DNA of 59,682 nt from an uncultured Burkholderiales bacterium (GTDB lineage: Bacteria; Pseudomonadota; Gammaproteobacteria; Burkholderiales; Casimicrobiaceae): positions 1-59,682 of the forward strand of contig CALDYQ010000031.1 of assembly GCA_937944385.1 (NCBI GenBank), given 5' to 3'. The notes beneath the pieces are model-generated. The model was not told where the DNA came from. It did not search any database and saw only the letters and a program-made list of their open reading frames with translations. A program made the translations under genes and the position numbers. How positions within the stretch are numbered: the stretch's first letter is position 1; every line of letters starts with the position of its first letter. Below are positions 36,888 to 45,468 of this stretch, piece by piece.

Positions 36888-37319
36888 GTGAAGATCCGAA
36901 GCCCCTGTCCTCGAGTTCGTGTTGGACTGCTGGCTGGGCTGGTTGCGGGTGCGCTGCCGCCTCTCGCGTCGGCCGAGACCGTGTTTCCCCCGCGCTCGAG
37001 AACGCTCTTCTCGCCACCGCCCAGGGAGTGCAGGACGTGGCAGCCGCCGCTTCCTGAACTTCGCCATGCGATCGAACTCGGTCGACGCGGACCGCCCGCG
37101 GAGGGCAGCGTGGGACGGATGATTCGCATCGGCCGCGATGGACGGTTTGTCGACCTCATCTCTGCACGGACCAACGCCCCGCGCTTTGTCGAGGCTGCAG
37201 TGGACTCGTTCCGCCGCTGGACCTTTCAGCCGGCGCGCTGCAATGGCGATGCGATAGAGGCGAAGGCGACCGTGTTCCTCGAGTTCCGCCGCGCGCCGGC
37301 GGTCGCCGTCGGGCGCTGA
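36888..37319 (+). CDS. exported protein with TonB C-terminal-like domain
   Basis: 143 residues. A GTG at 36888 is preferred to the ATG at 36882 because the AAGGAG ribosome-binding site is directly against the ATG but 7 nt from the GTG. A signal peptide (VGLLAGLVAGALPPLASA) is followed by a Pro-rich linker. A TonB-C-like unit then reads GRMIRIGRDGRFVDL..FVEAAVDSFRRWTFQPARCNGDAIEAK. There is no membrane anchor like that of true TonB, so it is probably a soluble periplasmic homologue. Its stop lies 20 bp before the first tRNA of the cluster. Confidence 0.7.
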   Translation: MKIRSPCPRVRVGLLAGLVAGALPPLASAETVFPPRSRTLFSPPPRECRTWQPPLPELRHAIELGRRGPPAEGSVGRMIRIGRDGRFVDLISARTNAPRFVEAAVDSFRRWTFQPARCNGDAIEAKATVFLEFRRAPAVAVGR

Positions 37320-37325
37320 CTCGGT

Positions 37326-37331
37326 TAGAAT
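37326..37331 (+). promoter_or_regulatory. -10 element of the tRNA-Pro(UGG)-Arg-His cluster
   Basis: TAGAAT lies exactly 8 nt before the tRNA-Pro gene, the same spacing as at the two minus-strand tRNA genes of this window. It overlaps the end of the TonB-like gene region. No strong -35 is evident. Confidence 0.55.
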
Positions 37332-37339
37332 CGTGGGCT

Positions 37340-37416
37340 CGGGGCGTAGCGCAGCCCGGTAGCGCGCTTGCTTTGGGAGCAAGATGTCGAAGGTTCGAAT
37401 CCTTTCGCCCCGACCA
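37340..37416 (+). tRNA. tRNA-Pro (anticodon UGG)
   Basis: A 77-nt cloverleaf with encoded CCA. The acceptor stem CGGGGCG pairs with CGCCCCG. The anticodon stem CUUGC/GCAAG encloses UUUGGGA, giving UGG. The T loop is UUCGAAU. It is the first gene of a Pro-Arg-His tRNA cluster. Confidence 0.95.
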
Positions 37417-37488
37417 AAGCAGCCGCGCAACGTGCTCTGCACTGTCCCGATCGAGTTGCCGTCGAAACACCCTCGGCGGCGCGCCCCG

Positions 37489-37565
37489 GCGCCCGTAGCT
37501 CATCTGGATAGAGCACCGGCCTTCTAAGCCGGGGGTAACAGGTTCGAGTCCTGTCGGGCGCGCCA
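37489..37565 (+). tRNA. tRNA-Arg (anticodon UCU)
   Basis: A 77-nt cloverleaf with encoded CCA. The acceptor GCGCCCG pairs with CGGGCGC. The anticodon stem CCGGC/GCCGG encloses CUUCUAA, giving UCU, which reads AGA and AGG. It lies 72 bp after tRNA-Pro. Confidence 0.95.
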
Positions 37566-37593
37566 AGCAAGGCTCTCGGAACAGTTTTTCAGT

Positions 37594-37669
37594 GGCGGTC
37601 GTAGCTCAGCGGTAGAGTCCCGGATTGTGATTCCGGTTGTCGTGGGTTCGAACCCCATCGACCGCCCCA
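37594..37669 (+). tRNA. tRNA-His (anticodon GUG)
   Basis: The cloverleaf has the His-specific extra G(-1) encoded before the acceptor (GGCGGUCG), pairing with C73. The acceptor GCGGUCG pairs with CGACCGC. The anticodon stem CCGGA/UCCGG encloses UUGUGAU, giving GUG. CCA is encoded. Its 3' end is duplicated at 37942-37962, at the right end of the MITE-like element. Confidence 0.95.
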
Positions 37670-37677
37670 ATACACAG

Positions 37678-37697
37678 AACGCCCCGCAAGGGGCGTT
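37678..37697 (+). terminator. hairpin after the tRNA cluster
   Basis: AACGCCCC (37678-37685), a GCAA loop and GGGGCGTT (37690-37697) form a perfect 8-bp stem with a stable GNRA tetraloop 8 nt after tRNA-His. Only a short T run follows (CACATTT), so it may be a weak intrinsic terminator or a processing signal. Confidence 0.6.
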
Positions 37698-37699
37698 CA

Positions 37700-37963
37700 C
37701 ATTTGATCGGTCGGTGGGGTGAGAATCCACGGCGTGGATTCGGGTTCGACCGCGAAGGCGGGTGAGACCGGCTGCGCGTCGCGCTGGCTTTGTCGCGTGC
37801 TCTCTCGCTCCTCGCCGATCAGGGCGATCTGTCTCGTCGCTCGTTCGCGCCGCTTCGCGCCATCGACGTCGCTCGCTGCGGTCTGACCAGCCTTCGCTCG
37901 CGAGCGCCAAGGCGCGAGCGCAGGTCGCCGTAGGCGGCGACAACCCCATCGACCGTTTCAATG
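37700..37963. mobile_element. MITE-like element with imperfect terminal inverted repeats beside tRNA-His
   Basis: The left end (37700-37721) and the reverse complement of the right end (37942-37963) match at 17 of 22 positions, sharing CATT, CGGTCG and TGGGGT. Just inside each end is a hairpin: GAATCCAC-ggc-GTGGATTC (37723-37741) on the left and GTCGCCG-tagg-CGGCGAC (37924-37941) on the right. The interior is CG-rich, with many CGCTCG-type palindromes and no credible gene. The right end matches the 3' end of tRNA-His (AACCCCATCGACCG plus CAAT; 18 of 21 positions). This could be a small non-autonomous element or a tRNA-integration scar; no transposase or integrase is present. Confidence 0.45.
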
Positions 37964-38007
37964 CCCGGGGTCACGAACGCGCTGGTGCGAGCACGTTCGC
38001 TTTTCAC

Positions 38008-38199
38008 TCACTTGTTCGTCTTGCAGGTCGAGATGCCGAACGGCAGATAGGCCGGACACCAGCCAATGAGTCCGGTGGCGAGCGGAACGACGCCGATCCA
38101 GCCCCACGCGCCGACGGTGCCCGTGGCTGCGAGGGCAATCAGGACGAGGCCCACGGCGATCCGGGCGATGCGATCGAGTCCGCCAACATTGCTCTTCAT
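38008..38199 (-). CDS. DUF2892 family small membrane protein
   Basis: 63 residues. The ATG at 38199 has a GGAG ribosome-binding site. MKSNVGGLDRIARIAVGLVLIALAAT is the typical DUF2892 start; two helices follow (IAVGLVLIALAATGTVGAW and IGVVPLATGLIGWCPAYLPFGI) with Cys in IGWCPAY and STCKTNK. Family members occur alone or fused to rhodanese domains. The function is unknown. Confidence 0.85.
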   Translation of the reverse strand: MKSNVGGLDRIARIAVGLVLIALAATGTVGAWGWIGVVPLATGLIGWCPAYLPFGISTCKTNK

Positions 38200-38268
38200 G
38201 GCTGCTCCACGGAGGTGTGAATCAGGCCCGTAGCGCAGGACGCGGCCCGACGGCGCGTCCTTGACGTG

Positions 38269-38304
38269 CGTCACGATTTGTGGCCGAACGAATATTCCGT
38301 GACG
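38269..38304. promoter_or_regulatory. inverted repeat upstream of the DUF2892 gene
   Basis: CGTCACG (38269-38275) and CGTGACG (38298-38304) are perfect 7-bp inverted arms around 22 bp that contain a GAATATTC palindrome. The site lies 70-105 bp upstream of the DUF2892 start codon, a suitable operator position. No regulator is assigned. Confidence 0.3.
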
Positions 38305-38343
38305 CGCCTCGCCATCAAATTTGGCGAGCTCCCCGGCCAGCCG

Positions 38344-38376
38344 AAGAAAAAGGGCGATGGAGGCATCCATCGCCCT
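38344..38376 (-). terminator. intrinsic terminator of tRNA-Pro(GGG)
   Basis: On the minus strand an 11-bp perfect stem (arms 38376-38366 and 38361-38351) with a 4-nt loop is followed by TTTTCTT. It lies 12 nt downstream of tRNA-Pro. The plus-strand side also ends in CTTT, so it may work weakly in both directions. Confidence 0.85.
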
Positions 38377-38388
38377 CTTTATGGAAGG

Positions 38389-38465
38389 TGGTCGGCGTAG
38401 CGGGATTCGAACTCGCGACCCCTTGCACCCCATGCAAGTGCGCTACCAGGCTGCGCTATACGCCG
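38389..38465 (-). tRNA. tRNA-Pro (anticodon GGG)
   Basis: Read on the minus strand, a 77-nt cloverleaf with encoded CCA. The acceptor CGGCGUA pairs with UACGCCG. The anticodon stem CUUGC/GCAAG encloses AUGGGGU, giving GGG. It has its own TAGAAT promoter and intrinsic terminator, so it is a single-gene unit. Confidence 0.94.
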
Positions 38466-38473
38466 AAGCCTTG

Positions 38474-38482
38474 ATTCTACCA
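38474..38482 (-). promoter_or_regulatory. extended -10 promoter element of tRNA-Pro(GGG)
   Basis: TGGTAGAAT on the minus strand, 8 nt before the tRNA. The TGN directly before TAGAAT makes an extended -10, which can compensate for the weak -35 region. It begins 7 nt after the T tract of the upstream terminator. Confidence 0.6.
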
Positions 38483-38488
38483 AGGGTG

Positions 38489-38514
38489 AAAAAACGGCCT
38501 GCGCATGGCAGGCC
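38489..38514 (-). terminator. intrinsic terminator closing the kinase operon
   Basis: On the minus strand GGCCTGC (38514-38508), a 5-nt loop and GCAGGCC (38502-38496) are followed by G and six T. It is the first strong terminator after the kinase stop codon at 38752, and insulates the tRNA-Pro promoter directly behind it. Confidence 0.85.
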
Positions 38515-38751
38515 ATGGGAGGGGTTGCATGCGCGTCTGTGGAGGGGCAGCGCGCATGCGGGCGCGGCAGGGAGCCGCGCGGGGACCGCCGGGGACGGGT
38601 CGGTCCGACCGGTTGGGGAGCCATCGGGGCTACCCAGATCGGTGACGCCCAGCGCGTCATTGCGACGGCGCAAGTCGTCCATGCTGATAGACGAAGCGCG
38701 GCTGTAAATCGCGACATGTTGCGTGAACTGGGCCCTATCTGCGGCAGCCGC
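38515..38751 (-). other. 237-bp structured 3' untranslated region of the kinase operon
   Basis: No gene is supported. The stretch contains a perfect 9-bp inverted repeat, GCATGCGCG (38527-38535) and CGCGCATGC (38551-38559), and smaller GC hairpins, and ends in the terminator at 38489-38514. Its length and structure would allow a 3'-UTR-derived small RNA, but nothing shows this directly. Confidence 0.35.
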
Positions 38752-41679
38752 TCAAAGCCAAAGCCCCGGCAGCGAGACGTGGACGACATTTCGCTCGGGG
38801 AGACCGAGCAGCGCCGCCGCTGTCGCGCGCGTCTCATCTGGGCTCATGTTTCGCGCGGCAAGGCTTGCGATATACCGCGAGATTCGTCGCAGGCGGTGGT
38901 CCGACGGCACGCCCGGCGGTATGCGACGTTCGGCCTCGACCCGTAACGCGGCTGCCTGATCCGACCGGGCCAGCGTGCAATAGAGTGCAGCGCGAAGCTG
39001 GCGTAGCGCACCGCTGTATTCCTCATTGCTCAATCCCGGGTGCGCAATCAGTGTGCGCATCGCCTTGCAGGCGCCAGTGAAATCGTTACCGGCTGCCTTG
39101 AGCTCGGCATCGATCACGGTCCGGCGCGCCAAGGTTTGCGGGTCCGTGGCCTCGGCAGTCGGTCCCGACTGGGACAGCCACAGCCCTTGCGCCGAGCGCA
39201 GATCGCCGGCGGCGACGTACATCGAGACGAGCCGGGCCGTGAGTTGGGCGCGTGAGGCGGCGCTCAGGCGGGATTCGGCCGCGAGCCGTGCTTCCACCGT
39301 ACGCAGTGCAGCCGCAGCCTGGACGGGATCGATGAGCGCGCGCTTGATCTTCACTTCGACCTCGTCGAGCGCGGATCGCACGATGGTGGGGCTGTCCACC
39401 GGGGTCATCTCCGCCGCCCGTGCGGCACGTTCGGCATAGGCCTCGAGCGCCCGTTCGGCGCTCCCGAACCGAAGGTGATAGAGCCCGAGTTCGTCGAGGG
39501 CTTCCATGCTGTGGCGGTTGCGTCGGCCGGCCAGCTTGTCCCAGGCGCCGATGATGCCGTTGAGTGTGGCTTCGACACCCTCGCTCTCTCCGAGGCGCAA
39601 CTGGAAATGGGCGAGGTTCATGAGTGCATTGAGCGCGATGCGGCGCGCGTGTTGAGGGGGTTGTTCGAACTGCGCGCGGTACTTGAGATGCAGTTCATAT
39701 GCGCTTCGGATGCGACCCTCGCGGCCCTGGATCAGTGCGCGATCGACCTCGGCCTCGGCCGTCAGCCAGGCCCGGTCGGGCAACCCCGCAATCAGGGTCA
39801 TGTATCGGTCGAACTCGGCGTAGCTCTCCGGAAAGCGGCGGAGTTCCCCGAGCATGTTGGCGCGCAAGAGGATCGCCTCGCGCCACCAGCGCTCGGTGGG
39901 TGCCGGTGGGCCCGCGGCGAGTGCGCGTTCGACCAAGGGCAATCCGTCTCGCGTTTCGTCCAGCCAGTAGAGGATGTCCGCGAGCAGCACCATGCTTTGC
40001 CGTGTGAGCGGTGCATCCTTGCCGAGGGTGCGCTCGGCCAATTCGACCGTGCGCCTGGCGAGCGGCAAGGCATCATTGAAGCGTGACAGGCGCCGCAACG
40101 TGGTTGCAAGGTGATGGCTGATCTGCAACTCGACCGTCGGATCGTCCCGAAAGCGCACGGGGACCTCGGCACGCGCCTGTTCGATCAGCGCGAGCACGGT
40201 AGGCCACTGTCCGCCATGCACATCCGGGTCGGCGCCATTGAGCATCTCGATCAGGAACGAGGCAGCCTTGGATGCGCGCCATGCCTCGGCGCGAGCCCGC
40301 TCGGCCTGCCATAGCGATACTGCGAGCCCGATCGCAAGCGCGAGCACCAGCCCGCTCGCAAGCGTTGCGGGCAGCCAGTTTCTGCGGAGCCACAATCGAG
40401 TTCGGTAGCGACGATCCTCCCTGCGCGCATGGATCGGGAGGTGCTTGAGCCAGCGGTCGATGTCCTCGACGAGATCGGACATGGTGGCGTAGCGGGCCTG
40501 CGGGTCACGGCGCATGCCCTGGGCGAGGATCGCGTCGATGTCGCCCACGAGGGATCCGGGGTCGGCCGGCGGGGCGATCAAGTCGGGCGCGTCGAACGGC
40601 GGCGGTGTCCGGGCGGCGACCGAGACGCGCAGCGGCTCGACATGCAGCACCTCGTGCTCGAGCGCGATCCGGTTGCCGCGCTCGGCGAGGTGCGCCCGGC
40701 GCCCGGCGCACAGGTGATAGGCGAGTGCCGCTACGGAGTAGATGTCGCTCGCCACCCCCGTGGCGGTACCGCTGATCTGTTCGGGTGCGGCGTATTCGAC
40801 CGTCAGCCCCCGGCCGGAGAGTCGGGTTGCCGGCGATTCGGTGATCGAGCGGGGATCGGCCTCGTTGAGCAGTCCCGCCACGCCGAAGTCGAGCAGCTTG
40901 ATCCGACCATCGGGCGTGACGAGGATGTTGGACGGCTTGATGTCGCGGTGCACCACGAGCTGGGAGTGCGCGTGGATCAGCGCCTCGCCCACCTGACGGA
41001 TGAGCTCCATGCGGTCGCGCACACGGGGCGCGTGCTCGGTGACGTAATCGAGGAGCCGCTGCCCTGCCACATGCTCGAGCACGAGATACGGGAAGCCATC
41101 CTTCACGCCGGCGTCGAGCATTCGGGCGATGCCGGGGTGGTTCAGCCGGGCGAGAAGCTCGCGCTCCTGGGCGAAGCGGCTCATGAAGCGCGCCGAGTTG
41201 CTGTCGGCTTTGAGGAACTTGAGCGCGACGCGGGCTTTGAACAGGCCATCCGCGCGTTCGGCGAGCCAGACTTCCCCCATGCCGCCGCTTCCGATGAGCT
41301 CGATCAGGCGCCACGGACCGCACAGGTCGCCGGATTTCGGCTCGGGCACCGGTTGGACTTCGGGATGGTCAAGGGCTTCCGCAAGCAGCCGTCGAAACGC
41401 AGCGCCAGCATCGCCGACGTGCGTCGGCGCGTAGGTCAGCGGGCTGGTCGGTGATCCTGCGCCGACGTCGGGCGCGGTGGCGGCCGCGCGTTCGAGCCGG
41501 TCGAGAAGCCGGACGACCTCGCGATGAATGTCCGGGCGACGTGCTTCGAGGTCGGCCAGATACGTCTGTCGTGCGGGGCCGTCGCACTCGAGCACCTCGT
41601 CGAGTGCAACATGCACCGCTTGCCAGTGCGAAAGATCGAATCCGGCAGCAGTGGCGTGAGGCGTACGCTCTTCAGTCAT
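38752..41679 (-). CDS. receptor-like Ser/Thr protein kinase with TPR-like periplasmic domain (second of a tandem pair)
   Basis: About 975 residues. An N-terminal helical segment of 120 residues precedes the kinase: glycine loop [10 protein letters not shown] (about 129-138), Lys 154 in VALKF, catalytic HRDIKPSN (244-251, an RD kinase), DFG at 264-266, and [15 protein letters not shown] in the activation/P+1 region. A single membrane helix lies at about 435-457, followed by about 500 residues of helical repeats resembling TPRs ([27 protein letters not shown]). The kinase faces the cytoplasm and the repeat domain the periplasm. It is paralogous to the kinase at 41728-44727, 48 bp upstream, and both follow an ECF sigma gene. 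ATG 41679 is preferred to a TTG at 41685. No strong Shine-Dalgarno was seen. Confidence 0.9.
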   Translation of the reverse strand: MTEERTPHATAAGFDLSHWQAVHVALDEVLECDGPARQTYLADLEARRPDIHREVVRLLDRLERAAATAPDVGAGSPTSPLTYAPTHVGDAGAAFRRLLAEALDHPEVQPVPEPKSGDLCGPWRLIELIGSGGMGEVWLAERADGLFKARVALKFLKADSNSARFMSRFAQERELLARLNHPGIARMLDAGVKDGFPYLVLEHVAGQRLLDYVTEHAPRVRDRMELIRQVGEALIHAHSQLVVHRDIKPSNILVTPDGRIKLLDFGVAGLLNEADPRSITESPATRLSGRGLTVEYAAPEQISGTATGVASDIYSVAALAYHLCAGRRAHLAERGNRIALEHEVLHVEPLRVSVAARTPPPFDAPDLIAPPADPGSLVGDIDAILAQGMRRDPQARYATMSDLVEDIDRWLKHLPIHARREDRRYRTRLWLRRNWLPATLASGLVLALAIGLAVSLWQAERARAEAWRASKAASFLIEMLNGADPDVHGGQWPTVLALIEQARAEVPVRFRDDPTVELQISHHLATTLRRLSRFNDALPLARRTVELAERTLGKDAPLTRQSMVLLADILYWLDETRDGLPLVERALAAGPPAPTERWWREAILLRANMLGELRRFPESYAEFDRYMTLIAGLPDRAWLTAEAEVDRALIQGREGRIRSAYELHLKYRAQFEQPPQHARRIALNALMNLAHFQLRLGESEGVEATLNGIIGAWDKLAGRRNRHSMEALDELGLYHLRFGSAERALEAYAERAARAAEMTPVDSPTIVRSALDEVEVKIKRALIDPVQAAAALRTVEARLAAESRLSAASRAQLTARLVSMYVAAGDLRSAQGLWLSQSGPTAEATDPQTLARRTVIDAELKAAGNDFTGACKAMRTLIAHPGLSNEEYSGALRQLRAALYCTLARSDQAAALRVEAERRIPPGVPSDHRLRRISRYIASLAARNMSPDETRATAAALLGLPERNVVHVSLPGLWL

Positions 41680-41727
41680 CTGCAAACACAGACGGATTGC
41701 GTGTGCCCTGTTGCGTCAAAGGCAGCG

Positions 41728-44727
41728 TCAGAGCAGGTAGAGTCCATTGAGAACACGGGGCAATTGCTCCACCCGACGGCCGTAGCGCTCGGCCAGTCGC
41801 GCACGTGCGGCGCGTTCGCTTCGCGTGTCCTCGCCATCGGTGAACAGCGCGCGCAGCCATTCGTACTGCAGACGATACAGACCATCCTCGGGCAGCGCTT
41901 GGGGGGCGCTCGCTTCCGCGGCTTTCAGGGCGGCCTCGAGTTGCTGCGGATGGCGTTCACCCGCGAGCCAGAGCTGGTATGCGCGAGAGAGCAAAAGCAT
42001 GGCTCGTCTTATCGAGACCTGCTCGCCGCGCTGATCGAAGCTTGCGAGCCGTCGGTCGTAGAGTGTGAGGGCTTCGCCGTGCTGGCCGCGACCGCGCGCG
42101 AGCAGGCTGGCAAGCTGCAACTCACGGATCGCGCTCGACGGCGCCCGGTCACGTCCATGGCGTCGACCCAGTTCCGCGTAGCGCTCCGCGATGTCCTGCC
42201 GCCCGTAGGTCAGCGCAACGATCGCTGCACGGAAGAGATGCTGCCGGAAGCGCGGCAGGTCGCGGCTGCCTTGGGCCATGAGCTGCTGGACCAAGGCGTC
42301 CAGGCGCTCGAGGATAGTCTCTTCGCTCGTTGCGTTGAAGAGAGCCTCTGCCTCCAGGCGACCGAGCAGTGGGGCCGCCGCAGCGCCGAACTCGGAGGCT
42401 GGCTTGAGCACGCCGCGGCGCTGGAGTTCGTAGGTCGTTGCGAGGGCCCGCATCGCATCGCCGCGCAGCAAATAGTGCTGGGCGAGGATCGTCAGTAGGG
42501 TGTCGATGCGGTCGCTGCGCTCACCGGCGAGGCTCCGCCACTCGTTGATGAGTTCCTGCGCCGTGCGTTCGGCGCTCGTAGCATCCCCGAGCAGCATCTG
42601 CGCCGTGAGAAGAAACTCGCGGTGATAGAGCGCCGTCTTCCGGTGCGCCTCGGGCGGGGCGGCGTAGTCCTGCCTATGGCGCGCGAGCACGGCCAGCGCG
42701 CGCGGCCAGTCGCCGCCGCGGGAGAGGCAGAGTGCTTCGCGACCGGCAAGGTCGGCCAGCGCCCAGCGGCGCGCATCCGGCGGCATCGTGGCCAGGGCAG
42801 GGTGCTGTCGGAGTTCGGCAAATCGGTCGCGCGCGCCCTCGACCGCGAACGCAGCACATTCGATCTCGCTGCGGAGCCGTTCGAGGTCGAAGGCTGCGGC
42901 GCTGTCTCGCGGCAAGCGCGCAAACAGCGGTGTGAAGACGTCGATCAGCGTTTTTCTCGCGCCCGAAAAATCGCCCGTCCAGTACTGCACTTCGGCCAGC
43001 GTACGGGCCGATTGCAGCGCCTGAATGGAGCGCGGGCCGAAATGCGCGGTCGCAAGGGCCACGGCTCGTCGGGCCAGCGGAAGGGCGTCCGCATCGCGGC
43101 TGAGCGAGCGGTAGGTGCTCGCGAGCAGTTGAGTGAGCTCGTACTCGGTGGCGGGATCGTCTCTGAAGCGGGTCGACGTGTCGCGCGCCGCGCGGTCGAG
43201 CAGGTCCATGACATCCGGCGCAGAACCGCCATTGAGGTCGGGATCGGCACTTCTGAGGAGTTCCGTCAGGTACTGCGTGGTCTTGGTCGCGCGCGCTGCC
43301 TCGGCTTGAGCGACGCGGTACTGCAACCAGGTGGCGACGAAACCCCCGACCAACAGGGCAATCGAGAGCGCAGCAAAACTTGCCGGCAGCCAGTTGCGCC
43401 GCATCCAAAGCCCCACGCGATAGCGCCGGTCAGCGCGCCGCGCTGCGATCGGTCGGCGCTCGCGCCAGCGCCGCAGGTCGGCCATGAAGGCCTCGACCGA
43501 GGCGTAGCGCTCGGCAGGTTCGCGCCGAAGGGCGGTGGCGAGGATCGCATCGAGATCGCCGCGCAACCGGGCGTGATCTGCCGGTGGGGCGATGGTGTCG
43601 GGCGCCTTCGGCAGGTCGGTCTGCCGTGCTGCTTCGGAGGCCCGCGGCGGATCGGTGTGTAGGATGGCGTGCTCGAGCGCGACGCGAGAGCGGAGGTGGA
43701 TCAGGTGGGGGCGCCGCCCCGTGAGCACGTGATACGCGAGTGCACCCAGCGAATAGACGTCGGTAGCCACACCGCTTGCCTCGCCCGTGATCAGCTCGGG
43801 CGCCGCGTATTCGAGCGTGAGTCCGCGCCCAGCGATGCGGGTTGCCGATGGGGCGTCCGGTGCGGCGGCGTCCGATCCGTCGTCGAGCCAGCCTGCCACA
43901 CCGAAGTCGAGCAGTTTGACTCGCCCGTCCTGCCTCACGAGCACATTGCTCGGCTTGATGTCCCGATGCACCACGAGCTGCCGGTGCGCATAGGCCAGTG
44001 CGTCGGCCACCTGCTCGATCAGGGCGATCCGGGCGTCGAGATCGCAGCGGGTTTCGTTGACGGCGTCGAGCAGCGGTCGGCCGTCGACATGCTCGATCAC
44101 GAGATAGGGCACGTTCCCGGCGCGACCTGCATCGATGAGGCGCGCGATGTGCGGGTGATCGAGCCGCGCGAGGAGCGCGCGCTCCTGGCCGAAGCGCGCC
44201 TCGAACCGCTCGGGATCATGGCTCGCATGCAGGAACTTGATGGCCACCTGGGCGGTGTACAGGCCATCCGCGCGTTCGGCGGCCCACACTTCACCCATGC
44301 CCCCTACACCCAAGAGCGAGGTGAGGCGCCACGGACCGCAGCGGTCCCCGGCCGCGCGGGCGCTTGGGGTGGGACCTGGTTCATCGCGGTGCAGGGCGTG
44401 GCTGAGTAATTGTTCGAATGCGCCTTGTCGCTCGCTGCCGATCAGGGTGGCCAGTTCGGTGGTCAGTCCCTGAGTGGAGATGCCGCGGCCGGGCCGAAGC
44501 GTGGCCGCGCCATGCATGCGGGCGAGCAGGCGATGGATCTCGCGGGCCAGGTCGGGATCCTCGCGCTCCAGGCGCTCGAGCGATGCCGTGCGTTCGGGTT
44601 CGGAGGCGTCGAGCAGGCGATCGAGACACGCGTTCGTGCGCCGCCAAAAGTCGTCTGCGGCAGAAGCGCCGCCGGCGACTGCCGTGGCCTGAGCAATGGC
44701 ATCGTTGCTGACCATGGGACCGTTCAT
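41728..44727 (-). CDS. receptor-like Ser/Thr protein kinase with TPR-like periplasmic domain (first of a tandem pair)
   Basis: 999 residues with the same layout as its neighbour: glycine loop LGVGGMGEVW (about 139-148), Lys 164, HRDIKPSN (254-261), DFG (274-276), AGRGLTLEYAAPELI, a membrane helix at about 447-468, and a long helical C-terminus. Both kinases share RRNWLPA before the helix, then ADPD, GG, RFRDDP and ALPLARR blocks after it, so they arose by tandem duplication and then diverged. The outer repeat regions differ more than the kinase domains, which suggests different input signals. The gene starts 51 bp after the sigma factor gene on the same strand. Confidence 0.9.
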   Translation of the reverse strand: MNGPMVSNDAIAQATAVAGGASAADDFWRRTNACLDRLLDASEPERTASLERLEREDPDLAREIHRLLARMHGAATLRPGRGISTQGLTTELATLIGSERQGAFEQLLSHALHRDEPGPTPSARAAGDRCGPWRLTSLLGVGGMGEVWAAERADGLYTAQVAIKFLHASHDPERFEARFGQERALLARLDHPHIARLIDAGRAGNVPYLVIEHVDGRPLLDAVNETRCDLDARIALIEQVADALAYAHRQLVVHRDIKPSNVLVRQDGRVKLLDFGVAGWLDDGSDAAAPDAPSATRIAGRGLTLEYAAPELITGEASGVATDVYSLGALAYHVLTGRRPHLIHLRSRVALEHAILHTDPPRASEAARQTDLPKAPDTIAPPADHARLRGDLDAILATALRREPAERYASVEAFMADLRRWRERRPIAARRADRRYRVGLWMRRNWLPASFAALSIALLVGGFVATWLQYRVAQAEAARATKTTQYLTELLRSADPDLNGGSAPDVMDLLDRAARDTSTRFRDDPATEYELTQLLASTYRSLSRDADALPLARRAVALATAHFGPRSIQALQSARTLAEVQYWTGDFSGARKTLIDVFTPLFARLPRDSAAAFDLERLRSEIECAAFAVEGARDRFAELRQHPALATMPPDARRWALADLAGREALCLSRGGDWPRALAVLARHRQDYAAPPEAHRKTALYHREFLLTAQMLLGDATSAERTAQELINEWRSLAGERSDRIDTLLTILAQHYLLRGDAMRALATTYELQRRGVLKPASEFGAAAAPLLGRLEAEALFNATSEETILERLDALVQQLMAQGSRDLPRFRQHLFRAAIVALTYGRQDIAERYAELGRRHGRDRAPSSAIRELQLASLLARGRGQHGEALTLYDRRLASFDQRGEQVSIRRAMLLLSRAYQLWLAGERHPQQLEAALKAAEASAPQALPEDGLYRLQYEWLRALFTDGEDTRSERAARARLAERYGRRVEQLPRVLNGLYLL

Positions 44728-44778
44728 CTGCTTTGCGGTAACAGACGCAGGCTGCAGAGAAAGCCTGTCAAGCCCGGT

Positions 44779-45357
44779 TCAACGACGGGGGGCGTCGAGC
44801 CATTCCGCGAGCAGGGCGCGCGCCTTGAGCACTTCGCGATTGATGGTCCGCGTCGAGACACCGCGTTCGAGCGCAGTTTCCTCGATCGTCATGCCACAAA
44901 AGAAGTGAAGCTCTGCAGTCTGATACATGCCGGGGTCCACTGCCTGCAGGCGCTTCAATGCATCATCGAGCGCGATCACGTCCACGGCCGAGAGCAGCGG
45001 CTCGGGGCTCGACTCGGCGTGCGAGAGCGTGAGGAGCGTGGCGCCTCCACCGCGCTTTTCGGCGTCGCGGGCCCGGACATGGTCGATCACGATCGAGCGC
45101 AGCACGCGGCCGACGTAGGCGAAGAACTGCACGCGGGATTCTCCGCGCAGGCCCTCGCGTTCCGCCATGCGCATGAAGCCCTCGTGCACGAGGGCGGTGG
45201 CGTTCAAGCCCGTCACGCCGCCGGCTTGCGCCAGCCGGGCCCGTGCGACACGCTTGATCTCCGGGTAGAGGGTCGCGAACAACTGACCCATGGCCTCGCC
45301 ATCGCCGGCGGAGGCGCGCAGGATGAGTTGCTCGGTTTGTCCGGCGGAGTCGGGCAT
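44779..45357 (-). CDS. ECF sigma factor of the kinase-linked (ECF43/TIGR02999-like) type
   Basis: 192 residues from the ATG at 45357. Region 2 reads MGQLFATLYPEIKRVARARLAQ and FFAYVGRVLRSIVIDHVRARDAEKRGGG; region 4 reads YQTAELHFFCGMTIEETALERGVSTRTINREVLKARALL. Region 2.2, which in most ECFs carries an acidic DAED-type motif, reads LNATALVHEGFMRM, with Thr near 54 in its place. That is the hallmark of ECF43-like factors activated by threonine phosphorylation (EcfP/PknT of Vibrio). No anti-sigma gene is present; instead two Ser/Thr kinases follow. The 111-bp gap upstream should hold the operon promoter. Confidence 0.9.
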   Translation of the reverse strand: MPDSAGQTEQLILRASAGDGEAMGQLFATLYPEIKRVARARLAQAGGVTGLNATALVHEGFMRMAEREGLRGESRVQFFAYVGRVLRSIVIDHVRARDAEKRGGGATLLTLSHAESSPEPLLSAVDVIALDDALKRLQAVDPGMYQTAELHFFCGMTIEETALERGVSTRTINREVLKARALLAEWLDAPRR

Positions 45358-45468
45358 GGGCAGACGGAAAAAGCGCAACCGTGGAGCGCTGCGCCCTCCA
45401 GCGCTGCGGCAGGGTGTTGCTTCGACAGTGGCAGTTTAAGCCGCTCGGCCGATTTATCGTGTGTCGGT

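Noticed and set aside
37325-37961. Open frames across the tRNA cluster on the minus strand (for example 37325-37570 and 37524-37961)
   Set aside because: They are translations of tRNA antisense strands and of the CG-rich element, with no ribosome-binding site or protein-like composition.
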